Part shown: piece after piece, positions 1-9,177 of the stretch | Numbering within the stretch: position 1 is the first letter of the stretch | Layout: every line of letters begins with the position of its first letter | From: Luteimonas salinisoli | GTDB lineage: Bacteria; Pseudomonadota; Gammaproteobacteria; Xanthomonadales; Xanthomonadaceae | Length of the DNA stretch: 64,000 nucleotides | Assembly: GCF_013425525.1 (NCBI RefSeq) | Contig: NZ_JACCKA010000051.1 | Location: 1-64,000 of the forward strand | Direction: 5' to 3' | Notes under the pieces: generated by a model | What the model saw: the letters and a program-made list of their open reading frames with translations, nothing else | Database searches by the model: none | Told to the model about the DNA's origin: nothing | Made by a program: the position numbers and the translations under genes

Positions 1-10
1 TTGCGGAGAG

Positions 11-378
11 CTGCACATGGATGTGCAGCGGCCCTGAGTCCGGCCATGGATGGCCGGACCGAAGGGCGGAGCAACACCCCCGGCGCGGCTCCCGCTCCGC
101 GTGGTCAACCGAAGGCGCTCTTCCAACGAACCAACTGCCAGACGCGGCTATTCATTGGCGCAGCACCGTGGCGACGGTGATGGATCCTCGCAACGGATGG
201 GACTGCCTGGCGCGGCCGGACCGAAGGGCGGAGCAACACCCCCGGCGCGGCTCACGCCCCGCGCATTCAACCGAAGGTGCTTTTTCCAAGGAGCCATCTG
301 CCAGAGGCGGCTATTTACTGGCGCAGCCCCGTGGCGACGGTGATGGATCCTCGCACTGGATGGGACTGCCTGGCGCGG
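11..378. repeat. hairpins plus 162-bp imperfect direct duplication
   Basis: No gene is supported in bases 1-392. Two near-perfect palindromes centred on GG lie at 11-28 (CTGCACAT/ATGTGCAG) and 38-59 (GTCCGGCCAT/ATGGCCGGAC). From 52 a segment of about 162 bp is followed by a diverged second copy starting at 214 and ending near 378. Both copies begin GGCCGGACCGAAGGGCGG and end in GACTGCCTGGCGCGG. Open frames across the block are by-products of the GC-rich repeat. The element lies just downstream of the DUF4105 gene, so it may act at the 3' end of that transcript. Confidence 0.7.
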
Positions 379-392
379 GAGGAGTTCGCGAC

Positions 393-1637
393 TCAGCGCG
401 GGATCGTTGCCGGACCGCGGCGGTGAGGGGAAAGCGCGGTGAAGAGGGCGAGGTGGATCGGGAGCAGCAGTGCGATCCAGTGGGCATTGCGCTGCGGCAG
501 CAGCGGAAGCCATTGCAGGAACAACGCCAGGATCGCGCCCAGCGTCACCGCCACGAGAGTCCATCCGAACAACTTCCCGGCCGGTCGCCCCCGCAGCATC
601 CTCCAACCGCCCGGCAGCAGCAGGATCGACAGCGGGTTGAGCAGCAGCAGATTGTGGTTGCTCCAGCCGAAACGGTGCGCGGTGCAGCACCAGATGAACA
701 GCATCGTCAGCCCGGCCAGCCCGGTCAGGCTCCAGAACGGCAGCGCCGCCAGCGCCAGCCGGCGCGGCGCGCGCGCGCCAGCCCAGGCCGTCGCGCCCGC
801 CGCCAGCAGGCCCCCGAGCAGCCAGGGCCACCACGGCCGCGCCGCCTCCGCCGGCTCCGGCGCCAGCCGGTGCGGCACCAGCTCCGCCTCCGCGACGACC
901 AGCGGACGCCCCCCGGCGTTGCGCACCTCGCGCAGCGCATCGGCCAGGCGCATCGGCACGAACGCGTCCTCCCACAACGAGTGCGGACGGTCGGCGGCCG
1001 GGCCCAGGCCGAGATCGAAGCCCAGCCACATCCACGACGCCGGCGAAGCCAGCCGCACCGCGTCGCTGCGGTACGTGTTGCCGCGCGAGCGCCCCTGCAA
1101 CTGCCGCCGCAGCGCACCGTCGAGCGCGGCGTCGAGCGCGTCGCGCACCCGCGTCGAACAGTTGTCGGTGAAATAGTCGTAGCGGTAGCGCGCGTTCTCC
1201 GGCAGCGCGTTGACGGCCAACGCGTCGGCGAGAGAGATGGCGCGGGCGTCGTCCAGGTCCAGCCACTGGATCGACACGCCGCGCCCGACTTCCCGGTAGT
1301 AGGCCAGATCCTCGGCCAACGGCAGCACCGCCAGACGGTAGCGCATCTCCCCGCGCACGAAGTTGCCGAGGAAGTCCGGCTCGTCCAGATCGAAGAAGCC
1401 GAAGTTGTAGGACAGCGGCTCGCCGCGCGCCGGGTCGTCGATCACGATCGCGTTGTGGCCGAAACGCTCGAAGAAGATCTCTCCCGGCAGCATCGTGATC
1501 ACGCCCACGCGCGGCGCCGCCGCGGCGGGCAGGCAGCACAGCAGCGCCACGATCAAGGCGAGCGACAGGAACGTCGCCGGCCGCGTGGACGCACCGCCGC
1601 GTCGCCCGCGGGCGCCCTGCAGCGAAGACGCGCCCAT
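393..1637 (-). CDS. DUF4105 family membrane protein
   Basis: 414-residue protein. A hydrophobic signal sequence ending near AAAAPRVG is followed by a periplasmic domain with the DUF4105 (Lnb N-terminal periplasmic) pattern: RFGHNAIVIDD, NFGFFD, YDYFTDNCSTR with its conserved Cys, and a late Asn-Thr-Tyr segment. The C-terminal 150 residues hold four or five hydrophobic segments, including HRFGWSNHNLLLLNPLSI. The family is widespread in Gram-negative bacteria; the NCSTR Cys/His arrangement resembles a papain-like peptidase fold, but no activity is established. It starts 5 bp after corC stops, so the two are probably cotranscribed. The ATG at 1637 was chosen because it directly precedes the signal peptide; longer in-frame extension runs into corC. 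Confidence 0.8.
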   Translation of the reverse strand: MGASSLQGARGRRGGASTRPATFLSLALIVALLCCLPAAAAPRVGVITMLPGEIFFERFGHNAIVIDDPARGEPLSYNFGFFDLDEPDFLGNFVRGEMRYRLAVLPLAEDLAYYREVGRGVSIQWLDLDDARAISLADALAVNALPENARYRYDYFTDNCSTRVRDALDAALDGALRRQLQGRSRGNTYRSDAVRLASPASWMWLGFDLGLGPAADRPHSLWEDAFVPMRLADALREVRNAGGRPLVVAEAELVPHRLAPEPAEAARPWWPWLLGGLLAAGATAWAGARAPRRLALAALPFWSLTGLAGLTMLFIWCCTAHRFGWSNHNLLLLNPLSILLLPGGWRMLRGRPAGKLFGWTLVAVTLGAILALFLQWLPLLPQRNAHWIALLLPIHLALFTALSPHRRGPATIPR

Positions 1638-1642
1638 CGGGC

Positions 1643-2518
1643 TCAGGCGTCCTGCAGGTCGGTGTGCACGCTCACATGCAGCGCATGCAGGCGGCGCGAA
1701 TCCGCGCGCGCCACGCGGAAGCCGAAGCGGCCGAGGGTGAGCTCCTCGCCGGCCTCCGGCAGGTGCCCGATCGCCGCGGTGACCAGGCCGCCGATGGTGT
1801 CGTACTCGTCGTCGTCGAAATCGGCGCCGAAGCGTTCGTTGAAATCCTCGATCGGGGTCAACGCGTTCACCAGGTACTGGCCGTCGGCCTGCGCCGCGAT
1901 CAGCGCGCTGTTGTCCTCGGCCTCGTCGTACTCGTCGTCGATCTCGCCGACGATCTCCTCCAGCACGTCCTCGATGGTGATCAGCCCGGCCACGCCGCCA
2001 TACTCGTCGATCACGATCGCCATGTGATTGCGCGACTGGCGGAACTCGCGCAGCAGCACGTCCAGGCGCTTGGACTCGGGAATCAGCACCGCCGGCCGCA
2101 GCAGCTCGCGCAGGCGCACCTGGCCGCTGCGCGGCACCACCCCGCGCAGCAGGTCCTTGGCGAGCAGGATGCCGAGGATCTCGTCCTTGTCCTCGCCGTG
2201 CACCGGGAAGCGCGAATGCCCCGACTCGACCACCTGCTGCATCACCTCGACGAACGGCGCGTCGATCGGCAGCGCCACCATCTGCGAACGCGGAATCATC
2301 GCGTCGCCGACGGTCATGCCGGACACCGCCAACGCACCTTCCATCGTGCGCAGGGTGTCGGCCTCGATCAGGCCGCCGGCCTGAGCGTCGCGGAGGATCT
2401 CGACCAGGTCGTCGCGGGTGGTCGGTTCGCCGGAGATCGCCGAACTGATGCGGTCGAGCCAGCTGCGGCGTTTTTCGGGAGGTTCCTGGGAGGAGGGACG
2501 ACTGTCGTCTTCGGGCAT
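1643..2518 (-). CDS. corC: CorC/HlyC family CBS-domain protein
   Basis: 291-residue soluble protein of the CorC (YbeX) family. Features in order: acidic N terminus, a tandem CBS-domain pair (about residues 60-190, with MIPRSQMVALP, HSRFPV, LLAKDLL, VIDEYGGVAGLITIEDVLEEIVG), and a C-terminal CorC_HlyC transporter-associated domain (from about 200, with YDTIGGLV). In E. coli ybeX lies next to ybeZ and ybeY and has been linked to magnesium/cobalt efflux and ribosome maturation. Here the same set is present, but a forward gene separates corC from ybeY. The start at MPEDD fits the normal family length; in-frame translation further upstream is not family-like. Confidence 0.92.
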   Translation of the reverse strand: MPEDDSRPSSQEPPEKRRSWLDRISSAISGEPTTRDDLVEILRDAQAGGLIEADTLRTMEGALAVSGMTVGDAMIPRSQMVALPIDAPFVEVMQQVVESGHSRFPVHGEDKDEILGILLAKDLLRGVVPRSGQVRLRELLRPAVLIPESKRLDVLLREFRQSRNHMAIVIDEYGGVAGLITIEDVLEEIVGEIDDEYDEAEDNSALIAAQADGQYLVNALTPIEDFNERFGADFDDDEYDTIGGLVTAAIGHLPEAGEELTLGRFGFRVARADSRRLHALHVSVHTDLQDA

Positions 2519-2931
2519 TGCGGTTGCGGGGGCACCCTGGGGCGGGCGACGGCCGAAGTCTAGCGCGGAAACCCGCCCCGCTGTCCAGCAGCCGGATCTG
2601 GAGGCCCCGAGGGCGGGGCGCCGCGTGGCCCGAGGGTCGGGCAGCCGGCACCCCACAGCCATTCCAGCGGCCCTCGGCGGAAACCGCAGCCACAGGTGGG
2701 CGACCGCCATCAGCAGCAGGCAGATCGCCGGTATTGCGAGGAGTACGTGAGCGCAGGGCGGGCCAGGGTGCGCCGCGCGGCGCCGCGTCGGGGGATTCCG
2801 ACCGTCGATGGCGGATCTTTCCGACGGCGTTTTCGGCGTTTCGCGATGGCCGCGGCGACTCCGTCGATGCATGCTGGATTCGCGCGCGACATTCGCGCAC
2901 TACGCTGCATCGCCGCTCAAGGAGGAGCACC
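2519..2931. other. intergenic region, no gene supported
   Basis: This 413-bp stretch separates divergently transcribed corC and the secreted-protein gene at 2932. On the reverse strand it reads in frame with corC and includes a hydrophobic run (ICLLLMAVAHLWL), but no start codon with a ribosome site precedes it and corC homologues begin later. It presumably holds both promoters, though no convincing -35/-10 pair was found. A good ribosome site, GGAGGAG, lies at 2921-2927 for the forward gene. Confidence 0.5.
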
Positions 2932-3453
2932 ATGGCAACACCACGATCCATGCGTTTTTCGGGCCGGCTGGCTGCCGCCGCCTGCGGCGCGATCCTGCTG
3001 GCCTCGACGCTGCAGATCGCTGCCGCCGCCGCGAAACCGGCCTACGCCGGTCCCTACGTCGATGCCTCCGCCTACATCCATGGCGAAGACCAGATCAACG
3101 CCTGGTACGGCATGACCTGGCAGCTGAAGCGGGACTTCGACGACATCTGCGGCGACACGTTCTGCGAGGGCGAGTACACCAACACCGAGGCCCTGCGCTT
3201 CAGTTGCTCCGTGCACCGGACGAGCGGGCGGATCGGCATGTGCCTGTGGGTGTTCGCCGCCAGCGACGAGCGCATCGAGCCCTCCACCGGCAAGGTGGTG
3301 GCGCAGACGCAGGCCTGGCACTGCCGTACGCCACTGGCCCCCGGTACCACGCTGGAGGAACTGCTGGCCGCCGTGCAGGGGCGGTCGCCGCTGTACGCGC
3401 CGCTGCCGGGCGGGCGGGGCTCGATCTTCGACGGCCTGGTCGACTGCCTGTGA
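2932..3453 (+). CDS. hypothetical secreted protein
   Basis: 173-residue protein not assigned to a named family. It begins with a clear Sec signal peptide: basic RFSGR, a hydrophobic stretch AACGAILLASTLQIAAAAA, and likely cleavage before KPAYAG or at AYA-GP. The mature part carries six Cys (in CGDTFCEG, FSCS, MCLW, WHCR, VDCL), suggesting disulfides in the periplasm. The ribosome site GGAGGAG lies 5 bp before the ATG. It is transcribed opposite to corC and ybeY, converging on ybeY with a 54-bp gap, and so splits the usual ybeZ-ybeY-corC block. Function unknown. Confidence 0.75.
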   Translation: MATPRSMRFSGRLAAAACGAILLASTLQIAAAAAKPAYAGPYVDASAYIHGEDQINAWYGMTWQLKRDFDDICGDTFCEGEYTNTEALRFSCSVHRTSGRIGMCLWVFAASDERIEPSTGKVVAQTQAWHCRTPLAPGTTLEELLAAVQGRSPLYAPLPGGRGSIFDGLVDCL

Positions 3454-3507
3454 GCTTTCCGTGGGGCGGGTCCGGCCGCGGCGGACGGCGTCGCGGCCGG
3501 ACCGGGC

Positions 3508-3990
3508 TCAGGCGTCCAGGTAGGGGTCGGCGATGCCGAGCCCGGCGAGGATCTCGCGCTCGAGCTGCTCCATGCATTCCGCCTCGCGCGGGTCCTCGTG
3601 ATTCCACCCGAGCAGGTGCAGGGTGCCGTGCACGGTGAGGTGGGCATAGTGCGCCGCCGGCTGCTTGCCCTGCTGGCGCGCCTCGCGGGCCACCACCGGG
3701 GCGCAGATCACCAGGTCTCCCAGCAGCGGCAGGTGCACCCCTTCGGGCAGGCCCTCCGGCACGTCGGCCGGGAAGCTGAGGACGTTGGTGGCGTAGTCGC
3801 GTCCGCGGTAGTGGCGGTTGAGCGCGCGGCCTTCCCGGGTCCCGACCACGCGGATCGCCAGGTCCGCCTCGCGGATGCGTCCTGCGAGCGCGGCGGCCAC
3901 CCACCTGCGAAAGCTCGGCGCCGCCGGGATGCCCTTGCGCGGGACCGCGTAGCCGACGGCGACATCGAGGCGGGAAGGACCCTTGGTCAT
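3508..3990 (-). CDS. ybeY: endoribonuclease YbeY
   Basis: 160-residue metal-dependent RNase that processes the 16S rRNA 3' end and takes part in ribosome quality control. The zinc-binding family signature is complete at about residues 118-132: [15 protein letters not shown], three His spaced H-x3-H-x5-H. The upstream NVLSFPAD and LGDLVI segments are also typical. It follows ybeZ on the same strand after a 99-bp gap, which matches the conserved functional partnership of the two genes. Confidence 0.95.
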   Translation of the reverse strand: MTKGPSRLDVAVGYAVPRKGIPAAPSFRRWVAAALAGRIREADLAIRVVGTREGRALNRHYRGRDYATNVLSFPADVPEGLPEGVHLPLLGDLVICAPVVAREARQQGKQPAAHYAHLTVHGTLHLLGWNHEDPREAECMEQLEREILAGLGIADPYLDA

Positions 3991-4089
3991 GGGGGAGATT
4001 GTAGATCGGCGCGGGGGAGGGCGTCCGTGGCGCCCGGCGCAGCGCCCGACGTCGCCTCGTTTGCACCGCCGCCGCGCGACCGCCCGCGT

Positions 4090-5073
4090 TCAGGCGGGGC
4101 CGGTCTGCGCGTCCTGCGCGTCGCGCTCCTCGTAGGCGCTGACGATCCGCGCCACCAGCGCGTGCCGCACCACGTCGCGGGGTTCGAAGAAGGTGAAGCT
4201 CACCCCCTCGACCTCGCGCAGCACCTCGATCGCGTCGCGCAGCCCGGACTTGACGTTGCGCGGCAGGTCGATCTGGGTCATGTCGCCGGTGACCACCGCG
4301 GTGCTGCCGAAACCGAGCCGGGTCAGGAACATCTTCATCTGCTCGATGGTGGTGTTCTGCGCCTCGTCGAGGATCACGAAGGCGTCGTTGAGCGTGCGCC
4401 CGCGCATGTAGGCCAGCGGGGCGATCTCGATCACGCTCTTCTCCAGCAGCTTGATCACTTTCTCCACGCCGAGCATCTCGTACAGCGCGTCGTACAGCGG
4501 ACGCAGGTAGGGATCCACCTTCTGGCTGAGGTCGCCGGGCAGGAAGCCGAGCTTCTCGCCGGCCTCCACCGCCGGGCGCACCAGCACCAGCCGCTGCACC
4601 TTGGATTCGTTCAGCGCTTCCACGGCCATCGCCACCGCCAGGAAGGTCTTGCCGGTACCGGCGGGGCCGACGCCGAAATTGATGTCGTGGGTGGCGATGG
4701 CGTGCAGGTACTTGGCCTGGTTGGCGCCGCGGCCACGCACGGTGCCGCGTTTCACCTTCACCGCCACTTCCTGGGGCTCGAACTCCTCCGCCACCCGCTC
4801 GATGCTGGCGCGGCTCAGCCGCACGTTGATCGCGTGGGTGTCGAGGGTCTCGGTGGCGGCCTCCTCGTACAGCGCGCGCAGCAGTTTCGCGGTCTGTTCC
4901 ACGGCATCGTCGCTGCGGCCGCTGACGCGGAACACGTTGCCGCGGTTGGCGATCTCCACGCCCAGGCGCAGCTCGATCTGGCGCAGGTGGCTGTCGAACG
5001 GGCCCGAGAGGTTGGCCAGGCGCTCGGTATCGGCGGGTTCCAGGGCGAATTCGGACACGGCAGCGGCGGACAT
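4090..5073 (-). CDS. ybeZ: PhoH-like ATPase YbeZ
   Basis: 327-residue PhoH-family P-loop ATPase. Walker A GPAGTGKT lies at residues 136-143 and Walker B VILDEAQ at about 233-239, followed by the family motif TRLGFGSTAVVTGDMTQIDL and a C-terminal arginine segment EPRDVVRHALV. The first 100 residues form the KH-like domain usual in YbeZ. The protein is a putative RNA helicase that interacts with YbeY in ribosome maturation. It is probably the first gene of a ybeZ-ybeY transcript. A 155-bp gap separates it from the end of the nitrate operon, whose transcription runs toward it. Confidence 0.94.
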   Translation of the reverse strand: MSAAAVSEFALEPADTERLANLSGPFDSHLRQIELRLGVEIANRGNVFRVSGRSDDAVEQTAKLLRALYEEAATETLDTHAINVRLSRASIERVAEEFEPQEVAVKVKRGTVRGRGANQAKYLHAIATHDINFGVGPAGTGKTFLAVAMAVEALNESKVQRLVLVRPAVEAGEKLGFLPGDLSQKVDPYLRPLYDALYEMLGVEKVIKLLEKSVIEIAPLAYMRGRTLNDAFVILDEAQNTTIEQMKMFLTRLGFGSTAVVTGDMTQIDLPRNVKSGLRDAIEVLREVEGVSFTFFEPRDVVRHALVARIVSAYEERDAQDAQTGPA

Positions 5074-5228
5074 GGCGGGGGGACGGGCGAGGGGCGCCAG
5101 AGGTTAACACCCCGCCGGCTCGGCCCTTGCGAACGCCTGCCGGCCGGTGGAGTCGTGGCGCAACGGCCCTCCGCGGTTCGCGCCGCCGGGCCCCGGCACT
5201 GCGACGGTCGCTCCCGCGACGCGGCCCC

Positions 5229-6755
5229 TCACGCCGGAACCGGGGCCGCATCCTCCCGGGAAGGGCGGCCGTTGCCGCCGGTGCAATCCGGCCCGACCGC
5301 GGGGGCGGACGCGGGCGCGCTCAGCGGTGCGGCGCCGTACCAGTGCAGCCGTTCGGCGAATGCTGCGGTCGGCCCGAGGACCAGCAACGCCGGCGACCGC
5401 ACTTCGTGGCCTGCGGCCTGTTCGACCAGTTCGGACAGAGTGCCGCAGATCACGCGCTGCTGGGGCAGGCCGCCGTTTTCCACCAGCGCGAACGGCGTCG
5501 CCGGCGACAGGCCATGGGCCACCAGGTTGCGGAGTAGTCCGGGGAGTTCGCGCGTGCCCATGTACACGGCGAGGGTCTGGCGGCCCACCGCCATCGCCTT
5601 CCAGTCCGCCGCGTCGAAGGCGGTGCGGCAATGGGCGGTGACCAGGCGCACCGATTGCGCGTGGTCGCGGTGGGTCAGGGGGATCCCGGCATGCGCGGCG
5701 CAGGCCAGCGCCGCGGTGATGCCGGGCACCACCCGGTAGGGCACGCCGTGCGCACGCAGGAACTCCAGTTCCTCGCCGCCGCGGCCGAACACGAACGGGT
5801 CGCCGCCCTTCAGACGCACGACGTGCGCGCCTGCGCGGGAGTGTTCGAGCATCAGCGCGTTGGTGCGGTCCTGCGGCACGTGCGCGCCGCCGCCCTGCTT
5901 GCCGACGTCGATGAAGCTGGCGTCGCGCCGCGCCACCTCGAGGATCGCGCGCGGACAGAGGCGGTCGAACAGGATCACGTCGGCGCTGCCCAGGGCGCGC
6001 AGCGCGTCGAGGGTCAGCAGGCCGGGGCGTCCCGGGCCGGCGCCGACCAGGGTCACGCGGCCCCGCGGCGCGGCCGCGCGCGCCGAACCCAGCGCGGCGT
6101 CGACCGCGGCCGCCGCCTCGGCGTCGCGCGCCTGTTCGAGCAGGCGCGGCACCTCGCCGTCCAGCAGCGTGTCGTAGAAGTCGCGCCGGGCCGGCATGTC
6201 CGGAAAGCGTGCGCGGATGCGCGGCCGGATCGCCTGCAGCAGCCGCGCCAGCGCGCCGAGCGACGGCTCCAGCAGCACCTCCAGCCGCGCGCGTACGCGC
6301 CGCGCCAGCATCGGTGCGGCGCCGCCCGAGGAGATCGCCACCACCAGCGGCGCGCGGTCGACGATCGCCGGCACCTGGAAGCTCGACAGCGCAGCGTCGT
6401 CGACCACGTTGACGAACAGGTTCGCGGCCTCGGCGGCCGCGGCGACGGTGCGGTTGACCGCGGCATCGTCGGTCGCCGCCACCACCAGCCGCTGGCCCAG
6501 CAGCCAGTCGGTGCGGAACGCGCCATGCAGGTGCCGGACCCGCCCCTCGTCGCGCCACCGGCACAGCGCCGGGGTGAGCGCCGGTGCGCCGACCGATAGG
6601 CAGGCGCCACTGGCCAGCAGCAGCCGGGCCTTGCGCTCGGCCACCGCGCCCCCGCCGACCAGCAGCACCGGCCGGCGGGCGAGATCGGCGAACATCGGGA
6701 ACAGGCGCGGGCCCGTTTCGTCGGCCTGCGACAGCGGCGGCCGAGTAGCGCTCAT
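5229..6755 (-). CDS. cysG: siroheme synthase CysG (trifunctional)
   Basis: 508-residue full-length CysG. Residues 18-220 are the precorrin-2 dehydrogenase/ferrochelatase half: NAD motif [19 protein letters not shown] containing the expected catalytic Asp, and [17 protein letters not shown]. Residues 232-480 are the uroporphyrinogen-III C-methyltransferase half: [41 protein letters not shown], and VENG. The protein makes siroheme for NirB, encoded in the same operon. Its ATG overlaps the narK stop by 4 bp. Oddity: the methyltransferase motif GAGPGDP reads GAGPGRP, with Arg243 replacing an Asp that is conserved and proposed as catalytic base in Salmonella CysG. About 30 extra C-terminal residues are low complexity. 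Confidence 0.93.
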   Translation of the reverse strand: MSATRPPLSQADETGPRLFPMFADLARRPVLLVGGGAVAERKARLLLASGACLSVGAPALTPALCRWRDEGRVRHLHGAFRTDWLLGQRLVVAATDDAAVNRTVAAAAEAANLFVNVVDDAALSSFQVPAIVDRAPLVVAISSGGAAPMLARRVRARLEVLLEPSLGALARLLQAIRPRIRARFPDMPARRDFYDTLLDGEVPRLLEQARDAEAAAAVDAALGSARAAAPRGRVTLVGAGPGRPGLLTLDALRALGSADVILFDRLCPRAILEVARRDASFIDVGKQGGGAHVPQDRTNALMLEHSRAGAHVVRLKGGDPFVFGRGGEELEFLRAHGVPYRVVPGITAALACAAHAGIPLTHRDHAQSVRLVTAHCRTAFDAADWKAMAVGRQTLAVYMGTRELPGLLRNLVAHGLSPATPFALVENGGLPQQRVICGTLSELVEQAAGHEVRSPALLVLGPTAAFAERLHWYGAAPLSAPASAPAVGPDCTGGNGRPSREDAAPVPA

Positions 6756-8140
6756 GCGGATTCGGCCCCGGCCAGCGACGGGGATTCAGCCTCCGCGGCC
6801 GCGGGCGCCGCCCAGCGCAGCCACTGCCGGCGCAGCACGAACACCACCAGCCATGCGGCGGCCGAGATGCCGCCGAACAGGGCGAACCCCACCGAGTAGC
6901 CCCCGAACGCCTCCCGCGCCGTGCCCAGCGCCATCGGCAGGTAGAAGCCGCCGATCCCGCCGGCGGCGCCGATCACGCCCGACATCAGCCCGGTGGTTCC
7001 GGCCCAGCGCAGCGACACCAGCTGGAAGGTGGCGCCGTTGCCGATCCCGAACAGCAGGTACAGCGCCAGCAACAGGCCGATCCCCAGCTGCAAGCCCGGC
7101 TCCAGTGCGGCGAACAGCAGGTCGCAGCCGGCGATCAGCGCCAGCACCACCAGCAGCGCGCGCACGCCCGAGACCCGGTCGGCCAGCCAGCCGCCGACCG
7201 GGCGCACCAGCGCGCCGGTGAGCGCCAGCATGCCCATCCATACGCCGGCCTCGACCTGGGAAATGCCATACAGGTCGATCAGCAGCGGGCTCACGTACGA
7301 CGACATGCCGACGAAGCCGCCGAAGGTGACCGCGTACACCAGCATCACCGCCCAGGTGTCCCGACGCGCGAACACGGCCCGACAACGCGCCGGGAGCACC
7401 GCGACCATCAGCAGCGAACCGACCACCGGCAGCAGCAGCATCCCGCTCCGGCCGCCCAGGCCCAGCAGATCCGCGTCGATCGCCAGCACCAGCAGCATCA
7501 GCGCGACCAGGCTGAACCCGAACGCCGCCGCGGCGCGCAGCGCGCTGCCCGATTTCGGCGCGTGGTCGCGCCCCCACAGCAGCAGTGCCGCCGCGGCGAT
7601 GGCGAGCAGCGGCAGGGACGCCGCCATCGAGCGCTGCCAGCCGACGTATTCGGCCACGCGCGGCAGCAGGAACCCATCCATCACCGCGCCGATGTTGCCG
7701 GCCGCGGCCAGGCCCAGCACCAGCCCCTGGACGTTGGGCGGAAACCCGCTGCCGGCCATCGGCATGGCCACGGCGAAACTGGCGCCGCCCATCCCCAGCA
7801 GCACGCCGAGCACCAGCAGCAGGCTCAGCGAGGGCGTTCCCGGCATCAGCAGCAGCACCGCCGGCGGGATCGACGAGAGCAGGATGCCGACCAGCGCCAG
7901 GCTGCGGCCATCGACCGCCTGGTACAGGTTGCCGAAGGTGACCCGCAGCAGCGCCGCGGCGAGGATCGGCACCGCGGTGAGGAACGCGGTCTGCGACGGC
8001 ATCAGGCCCAGGTCGAGGGTGATCGACTGCGCCAGCGGGCCGTACATCACCCACACCGTGAAGCCGGTATCGAAGTACAGGAAGCAGGCCAGCAGCGACT
8101 TCCAGTCGCCGCTGCGCAGCTGGCGGCGCAGGGTGTTCAT
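6752..8140 (-). CDS. narK: nitrate/nitrite transporter, MFS NarK family
   Basis: 462-residue major facilitator protein with about 12 hydrophobic segments. Family marks are the N-terminal [20 protein letters not shown], the nitrate-signature-like region [19 protein letters not shown], and [12 protein letters not shown]. In the second half [15 protein letters not shown] and [16 protein letters not shown] form the second Gly-rich nitrate signature. It imports nitrate, and possibly exports nitrite, across the inner membrane. The gene overlaps ybiB and cysG by 4 bp on each side, so translation of the three is probably coupled. Assimilatory NarK/NasA-type transporters are usual in such operons. Confidence 0.92.
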   Translation of the reverse strand: MNTLRRQLRSGDWKSLLACFLYFDTGFTVWVMYGPLAQSITLDLGLMPSQTAFLTAVPILAAALLRVTFGNLYQAVDGRSLALVGILLSSIPPAVLLLMPGTPSLSLLLVLGVLLGMGGASFAVAMPMAGSGFPPNVQGLVLGLAAAGNIGAVMDGFLLPRVAEYVGWQRSMAASLPLLAIAAAALLLWGRDHAPKSGSALRAAAAFGFSLVALMLLVLAIDADLLGLGGRSGMLLLPVVGSLLMVAVLPARCRAVFARRDTWAVMLVYAVTFGGFVGMSSYVSPLLIDLYGISQVEAGVWMGMLALTGALVRPVGGWLADRVSGVRALLVVLALIAGCDLLFAALEPGLQLGIGLLLALYLLFGIGNGATFQLVSLRWAGTTGLMSGVIGAAGGIGGFYLPMALGTAREAFGGYSVGFALFGGISAAAWLVVFVLRRQWLRWAAPAAAEAESPSLAGAESA

Positions 8141-9177
8141 GGGCGTGTCTCCGGGGTGGGTGCCTGTGGGCGCCGGGAGCGCGCGGCGGCGGGGGGCGGC
8201 GCGCACAGGGCGGCGACGAGATCGAGCTGGCGCCGCAGCGATGCGGGTGCCGCGGCGTTCCCGGCCAGCACCTCGCGCGTCCAGTGGGCGGTGGAAGGCG
8301 CATCGATGGCGGGTAGCGGGGCGCCGGGGTCCGCGGGGTCGCGGCCGGCTTCGGCCACCAGCGCAGCGTCCCCGTCGGCGAACCGCTCGATCGCCACCTG
8401 GCGGCGCGGGTCCGCCGCCGCCTCGCCCTCGCAGCCGCGCGCGAGCAGCACGCCCGGCGATGTCGGGACGGCGTGGCGAAGGAACAGTTCCGCCATGGCG
8501 TCCCGATACGGGGGGTGGGTGTAGTTGATCAGGCGCAGGGCCGGTGCCTGGAAGGGATCGAGCAGCTTGACCACGGTGTGCGCGCTGTTGCGCAGCCCCA
8601 TGCGCCGGCGCAGTTCCAGCAGCCGCGCCAGCGGCGGGGAGAGCACCCCGATCGGCACGAACGCCAGCCGCTGGCCGGGCCAGGATCCACCGGCGTCGCG
8701 GCCTTCGGCGAGCACCCGCGCCGCCTGCGCGATCGACGTGCAGGGGTGGACGCCGAGCGCGGCCAGCACCGAGGCGGTCGCGACCCGGCCGTAGCCGTCT
8801 TCGGGCTCGCCGTGCACCAGCACCGGGATGTCGCGGGCGGCCAGCGACAGCGCCAGCAGCGGCACCAGGTTCGGCAGCCGGCGCGCGCCGTTGTAGCTGG
8901 CGATCACCACCGGCGTGGCCGCGGCGCCTGGCGGAGGCAGCGGATCCAGCCCGGCCTGTGCGGCCTCGAGCATGCCGGCCAGTTCCCCGGCATCCTCGCC
9001 CTTGATGCGGTAGGCGATCAGCAGGGCGCCGAAATGCAGATCCTCGATGCGCCCGTCCAGCATCGCTGCGAACAGCTCGCGCGCCTGCACCCGTGGCAGC
9101 GCACGCGCGCTGCGCGCACCGCGACCGAGCTCGCGCACCAGCGCGGCGACGTCGAATCCAGCGGCCGGCGCGTTCAT
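8137..9177 (-). CDS. ybiB: YbiB/TrpD2-like glycosyltransferase-family protein
   Basis: 346-residue protein of the anthranilate phosphoribosyltransferase-like TrpD2/YbiB family. The N-terminal helical bundle (RVQARELFAAMLDGRIEDLHFGALLIAYRIKGE) is followed by the nucleotide-binding-like core (VVIASYNGARRLPNLVPLLAL, LVHGEP, LRRRMGLRNSAHTVVKLLDPF). E. coli YbiB binds nucleic acid and lacks TrpD activity; the true TrpD motifs are absent here too. Its placement between nasA and narK with 4-bp overlaps on both sides ties its expression to nitrate assimilation. What it does there is unknown. Confidence 0.85.
   Translation of the reverse strand: MNAPAAGFDVAALVRELGRGARSARALPRVQARELFAAMLDGRIEDLHFGALLIAYRIKGEDAGELAGMLEAAQAGLDPLPPPGAAATPVVIASYNGARRLPNLVPLLALSLAARDIPVLVHGEPEDGYGRVATASVLAALGVHPCTSIAQAARVLAEGRDAGGSWPGQRLAFVPIGVLSPPLARLLELRRRMGLRNSAHTVVKLLDPFQAPALRLINYTHPPYRDAMAELFLRHAVPTSPGVLLARGCEGEAAADPRRQVAIERFADGDAALVAEAGRDPADPGAPLPAIDAPSTAHWTREVLAGNAAAPASLRRQLDLVAALCAPPPAAARSRRPQAPTPETRP

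Noticed and set aside
21-2027. Long forward open frame rich in Arg, Gln and Pro
   Set aside because: It is antisense to corC and the DUF4105 gene, has low-complexity composition and no family motif; both reverse genes are clearly recognisable.
2540-2760. Hydrophobic reverse-strand translation upstream of corC (ICLLLMAVAHLWL)
   Set aside because: No start codon with ribosome site, and corC family members start at MPEDD; may be chance.
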